Of a stretch of DNA of 37,446 bases, positions 34,264-37,446 are shown piece by piece. The notes beneath the pieces are model-generated. The model was given only the letters and a program-made list of their open reading frames with translations, made no database searches and was not told the DNA's origin. The translations under genes and the position numbers were made by a program. Within the stretch, counting starts at the first letter, position 1; the number at the start of each line of letters is the position of its first letter. Source of the stretch: an uncultured Bacteroides sp. (lineage in GTDB: Bacteria; Bacteroidota; Bacteroidia; Bacteroidales; Bacteroidaceae); contig NZ_CABUHK010000057.1 of the NCBI RefSeq assembly GCF_902491285.1, positions 1 to 37,446 of the forward strand. The letters are read 5' to 3'.

Positions 34264-36147
34264 TTAGAATTGATACATTTGCTCAATGTAATTGATGAAT
34301 GCCCGGTTCACCATTTTCACACCACCTGGTGTAGGATAATTGCCGCTGAAGTACCAATCGCCCGTATGATTCGGACAAGCCTCATGAAGCCCTTCCAACG
34401 GCTGATAAACGATTTCTACTTTGGCTTTCGTCCCTTTCGGTGTCAGCAGTTCCACCATTTTGGCGGAGATTTCTTCATCAGTGAAAGGAGCATAGATGTC
34501 TTTTACATAGTTCACCATCTGCTCTTTCGGTAGTCCTACCTGGTCTTTGGATTTACGATAAGCAGCCGCAATCACATCTTTCATATCACGTTCTTTCAAA
34601 AGCTCGATAGCTGCCTTGAAAGCGATAAATTCGCTCATCTTCGCCATGTCTATACCGTAATAATCAGGATAACGCACTTGTGGAGAAGAAGATACGATGA
34701 CAATCTTCTTCGGGCTGAGACGGTCGAGAATACCGATAATACTTTGTTTCAGTGTCGTGCCACGCACAATGCTGTCGTCAATTATCACTAGGTTGTCGAC
34801 ACCGGGTACAAGACTTCCGTATGTAATGTCATATACATGCGCTGCCAAGTCATTGCGGCTGTTTCCTTCAGCAATGAAAGTACGGAGTTTGATATCCTTG
34901 ATAGCCACCTTTTCACTACGGATACGGCGGGAAAGGATGACTTCCAGTTCTTCCATATTCGGATTATGCCCCAATGCGGCAATCTGCTGCACTTTCTCTT
35001 CGTTCAGATAAACGTCCAGTCCTTGCAACATACCGTAGAAAGCTACTTCTGCAGTATTCGGGATAAAAGAAAAAACCGTATGATCGATGTCATTATTGAT
35101 AGCCTTCAGGATTCTCGGAACCAATTTCTCGCCCAGTAGCTTTCTTTCTTTATAGATATCTACATCACTACCACGGGAAAAATAGATGCGTTCGAAAGAA
35201 CAAGCCTGTTTTTCACGAGGCTTATTAATTTGTGATGTCCGCAGTTTACCTTCTTTGCTAATTAACAAAGCCTGTCCGGGTTGCAGTTCTTTAATTTCCT
35301 CTACAGGGACATTGAAAGCTGTCTGGATAACCGGACGCTCGGAAGCTAAAACAGCTATCTCGTCATCCTGATACCAGAATGCGGGGCGAATCCCCCACGG
35401 GTCGCGGATAGCGAAAGATTCACCGCTTCCGGTCAGTCCGCAAATAACGTATCCCCCATCCCACTCACGGCTGGAAGTACGCAATACATTAGCCAGGTCG
35501 ATATGCTCTTCTATATAATTGGTGATACCCATACCGGTGAGCCCGTCGGCCTCGGCAAGATTAAAGACACGTTCTACTTCACGATCAAGACGGTGTCCCA
35601 CTTGCTCCAGCATGATATAGGTATCGGCATATTTTCGCGGATGCTGGCCGATAGCTGTAATACGGGCAAAGATTTCGTCCACATTCGTCATATTGAAGTT
35701 ACCGCAGAGAGCCAGATTCTTGGCGCGCCAGTTGTTTCTTCTCAAAAACGGATGTACATAAGAGATTCCGGATTTCCCGGTGGTAGAGTAACGGAGATGT
35801 CCCATATATGCCTCACCGGCAAAAGGCAAAGTTCGTTTGGCATACTCCGCATCATGCAATTGTTCGGGAGTCAAATCCTTGAAATTGGTCTGCACATTTT
35901 CAAAGATTTCGGTAATGGCACCGGAACCCAGAGCACGTTCGCGAAACATATATTCTTCGCCCGGATTGGCTTCCAGTTTCACGCAAGCCAGTCCCGCGCC
36001 TTCCTGCCCACGGTTGTGCTGCTTCTCCATCAGCAGATAAAGCTTGTTCAAACCATACATCCACGTTCCGTACTTCTTTTCGTAATACTCCAGCGGTTTA
36101 AGCAGGCGTATCATGGCAACGCCACATTCATGTTTCAATTGTTCCAT
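34264..36147 (-). CDS. PurF-family amidophosphoribosyltransferase (divergent, long form)
   Basis: Two-domain enzyme expected to move glutamine amide nitrogen to PRPP, 627 aa against about 470-505 for standard PurF. The N-terminal Ntn glutaminase would begin at Cys 8 after removal of MEQLKHE, similar to the propeptide of B. subtilis PurF. NRGQEGAG is at 45-52 and CGN at 148-150. The phosphoribosyltransferase domain has the PRPP loop VIIDDSIVRGTT (454-465) and SSPQVRYPDYYGIDM (487-501). The segment usually reading VPDSG is FIPNTAE here, and the Cys cluster of Fe-S-type PurF proteins is not evident. About 120 extra residues follow at the C-terminus. It lies in a glmS-carA-carB operon. Either it is the purine enzyme or a specialised paralogue; I cannot decide. 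Confidence 0.82.
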   Translation of the reverse strand: MEQLKHECGVAMIRLLKPLEYYEKKYGTWMYGLNKLYLLMEKQHNRGQEGAGLACVKLEANPGEEYMFRERALGSGAITEIFENVQTNFKDLTPEQLHDAEYAKRTLPFAGEAYMGHLRYSTTGKSGISYVHPFLRRNNWRAKNLALCGNFNMTNVDEIFARITAIGQHPRKYADTYIMLEQVGHRLDREVERVFNLAEADGLTGMGITNYIEEHIDLANVLRTSSREWDGGYVICGLTGSGESFAIRDPWGIRPAFWYQDDEIAVLASERPVIQTAFNVPVEEIKELQPGQALLISKEGKLRTSQINKPREKQACSFERIYFSRGSDVDIYKERKLLGEKLVPRILKAINNDIDHTVFSFIPNTAEVAFYGMLQGLDVYLNEEKVQQIAALGHNPNMEELEVILSRRIRSEKVAIKDIKLRTFIAEGNSRNDLAAHVYDITYGSLVPGVDNLVIIDDSIVRGTTLKQSIIGILDRLSPKKIVIVSSSPQVRYPDYYGIDMAKMSEFIAFKAAIELLKERDMKDVIAAAYRKSKDQVGLPKEQMVNYVKDIYAPFTDEEISAKMVELLTPKGTKAKVEIVYQPLEGLHEACPNHTGDWYFSGNYPTPGGVKMVNRAFINYIEQMYQF

Positions 36148-36187
36148 TTATACAAATCCAAATTACCTGTTATATATATTACAAGGA

Positions 36188-37446
36188 TTATTCCACAGTG
36201 ACAGATTTAGCTAAGTTCCGGGGCTGATCCACGTCCATTCCCTTACAAACCGCAATGTGATAAGCAAGCAATTGAAGAGGTACCGTAGTAATTAACGGAT
36301 TAAGACACTCGATTGTTTCAGGAAGCTCGATACTGCAATCGGCAATCTTGCTGATAACCGTATCTCCTTTTGTCACAAAAGCAATCACCTTTCCCTTCCG
36401 CGCCTTGATTTCCTGAATATTGCTCAGCACTTTTTCATACAAAGCGTTTTGAGTGGCAATCACTACTACGGGCATTTCCGCATCAATCAAAGCAATCGGA
36501 CCGTGCTTCATCTCCGCAGCCGGATAACCTTCAGCGTGAATATACGAAATTTCTTTCAACTTCAACGCACCTTCGAGAGCTACGGGATAACTATATCCGC
36601 GTCCCAAATAAATAAAATTATGCGCATAGGTGAATGTTTTCGAGAGCTCCGCCAATTTATCATTCAACTCCAACACTTCTTTCATCTTCTCAGGAATCTG
36701 ATTCAATTCCCGCACGACCGAAAGATAATACTGCTCGTCAATCGTTCCTTTTTCTTTAGCTAATGTCAATGCCAGCATCGCCAACACAGTGACCTGTCCC
36801 GTGAATGCTTTGGTAGAGGCCACTCCAATCTCCGGGCCTACGTGAATATACGAACCGGTGTGAGTGGCACGGGGAATCGAAGAACCGATAGCATTACAAA
36901 TTCCATATATAAATGCCCCACGGCTCTTTGCCAATTCCACCGCAGCCAATGTATCGGCAGTCTCACCACTCTGCGAGATGGCAATCACTACATCTTGTTC
37001 GTTAATCACAGGGTCGCGGTAACGAAATTCGGAAGCATACTCCACTTCTACCGGTATGCGGCAGAAACTCTCAATCAGTTGTTTGCCGATAAGTCCGGCA
37101 TGCCAGGAAGTTCCGCAAGCCACAATAATAAAACGTTTGGCACTCAGCAGTCTCTCCTTATTATCAATCACTGCCGAAAGCACTACGTTGTCCGCATCTA
37201 CATTGATACGTCCGCGCATACAATCATGGATACAGTCCGGCTGTTCGAAAATCTCTTTCAACATAAAGTGCGGATAACCGCCCTTTTCCAATTGTCCGAG
37301 ATTCAGTTCCACTTTCTTCACCTCAGGAGTCATTTCTACATTATTCAAATCAACGACTTTCAAATCTTCCCTCCTGCTTATTACAGCAATCTCTCCGTCT
37401 TCCAGATAAACCACCTTATCTGTATATTCTACAATCGGAGTGGCAT
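36188..37446 (-). CDS. glmS: Glutamine-fructose-6-phosphate aminotransferase, C-terminal part
   Basis: Makes glucosamine-6-phosphate from fructose-6-phosphate and glutamine, the entry to UDP-GlcNAc. The frame is open to the right window edge (upstream of the GTG at 37414 it reads ATPIVEYTDK), so about 418 codons are present and the N-terminal glutaminase domain is mostly outside. Visible are the linker (EKGGYPHFMLKEIFEQPDCIHDCMRG), the first SIS domain (IVACGTSWHAGLIGKQLIE, ISQSGETADTLAAVELAK, GVASTKAFTGQVTVLAMLAL), the second SIS domain (YLGRGYSYPVALEGALKLKEISYIHAEGYPAAEMKHGPIALID) and the conserved C-terminus DQPRNLAKSVTVE. First known gene of the operon here, 40 bp before the purF-like gene. 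Its product feeds the UDP-GlcNAc used by fnlA. Confidence 0.95.
   Translation of the reverse strand, partial: ATPIVEYTDKVVYLEDGEIAVISRREDLKVVDLNNVEMTPEVKKVELNLGQLEKGGYPHFMLKEIFEQPDCIHDCMRGRINVDADNVVLSAVIDNKERLLSAKRFIIVACGTSWHAGLIGKQLIESFCRIPVEVEYASEFRYRDPVINEQDVVIAISQSGETADTLAAVELAKSRGAFIYGICNAIGSSIPRATHTGSYIHVGPEIGVASTKAFTGQVTVLAMLALTLAKEKGTIDEQYYLSVVRELNQIPEKMKEVLELNDKLAELSKTFTYAHNFIYLGRGYSYPVALEGALKLKEISYIHAEGYPAAEMKHGPIALIDAEMPVVVIATQNALYEKVLSNIQEIKARKGKVIAFVTKGDTVISKIADCSIELPETIECLNPLITTVPLQLLAYHIAVCKGMDVDQPRNLAKSVTVE

Noticed and set aside
1..37446. Insertion sequences, prophage or defence system
   Set aside because: No transposase, terminal repeats, phage structural gene or known defence domain was found; the only recombinase is tied to the promoter switch.

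Overview
The window looks like chromosomal DNA from a gut Bacteroides species, probably of the B. thetaiotaomicron/ovatus type. Signs of this are a UpxY-type NusG paralogue heading a capsule operon, an invertible promoter beside a tyrosine recombinase, promoter elements of the Bacteroides form TAnnTTTG, a fused Wzz/tyrosine-kinase Wzc, and a GlmS-PurF-CarA-CarB gene order. The species is inferred from gene content and was not checked against any database.

Layout. (1) 1-335: 3' end of a small heat-shock protein gene on the + strand, with its terminator. (2) 458-6394, - strand: a YbhGFSR-like drug or lipid export operon in the order TolC-like outer-membrane protein, HlyD-like lipoprotein, two-domain ABC ATPase, and two ABC-2 permeases. 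It is divergent from an AraC-type regulator (6558-7451, +). (3) 7455-8501, -: manC, monofunctional mannose-1-phosphate guanylyltransferase. (4) 8502-8962: a 461-bp non-coding stretch crowded with inverted repeats, including the likely terminator of the capsule operon. (5) 8963-28376, -: one capsular polysaccharide operon. In transcription order it holds upxY, a WecA/MraY-like initiating phosphoglycosyltransferase, wzx, wzy, a GT4, fnlA-fnlB-fnlC (UDP-L-FucNAc), ugd, a UDP-glucuronate 4-epimerase, a GT4, two left-handed beta-helix acyltransferases, two GT4s, a WbuC-like cupin, wza and wzc. (6) 28377-28726: a 241-bp invertible segment between perfect 23-bp inverted repeats. (7) 28727-29674, -: a tyrosine recombinase. 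(8) 29920-37446, -: the housekeeping cluster glmS (partial) - purF-like - carA - carB.

How the parts work together. The capsule operon encodes a complete Wzx/Wzy-type pathway: lipid-linked initiation, four further glycosyltransferases, flipping, polymerisation, and export through Wza with the Wzc kinase. The nucleotide-sugar genes predict L-FucNAc and GlcA/GalA in the repeat unit. The two acyltransferases predict O- or N-acetyl decoration. The recombinase probably flips the promoter segment. The only consensus promoter seen inside the segment (TATATTTG at 28645-28652) points away from upxY, so the sequenced molecule appears to be phase OFF. In this orientation the promoter would drive antisense RNA into the recombinase gene.

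The capsule genes between about 12.6 and 27.8 kb are visibly richer in A+T than the flanking efflux and car/pur/glm genes, as expected for an exchangeable capsule cassette. The points I find most worth a second look are the OFF-oriented switch with its antisense geometry, the near-perfect palindrome placed against the upxY ribosome-binding site, the recombinase with Cys where Arg I is expected, and the alternative hairpins in the 3' region of the operon.
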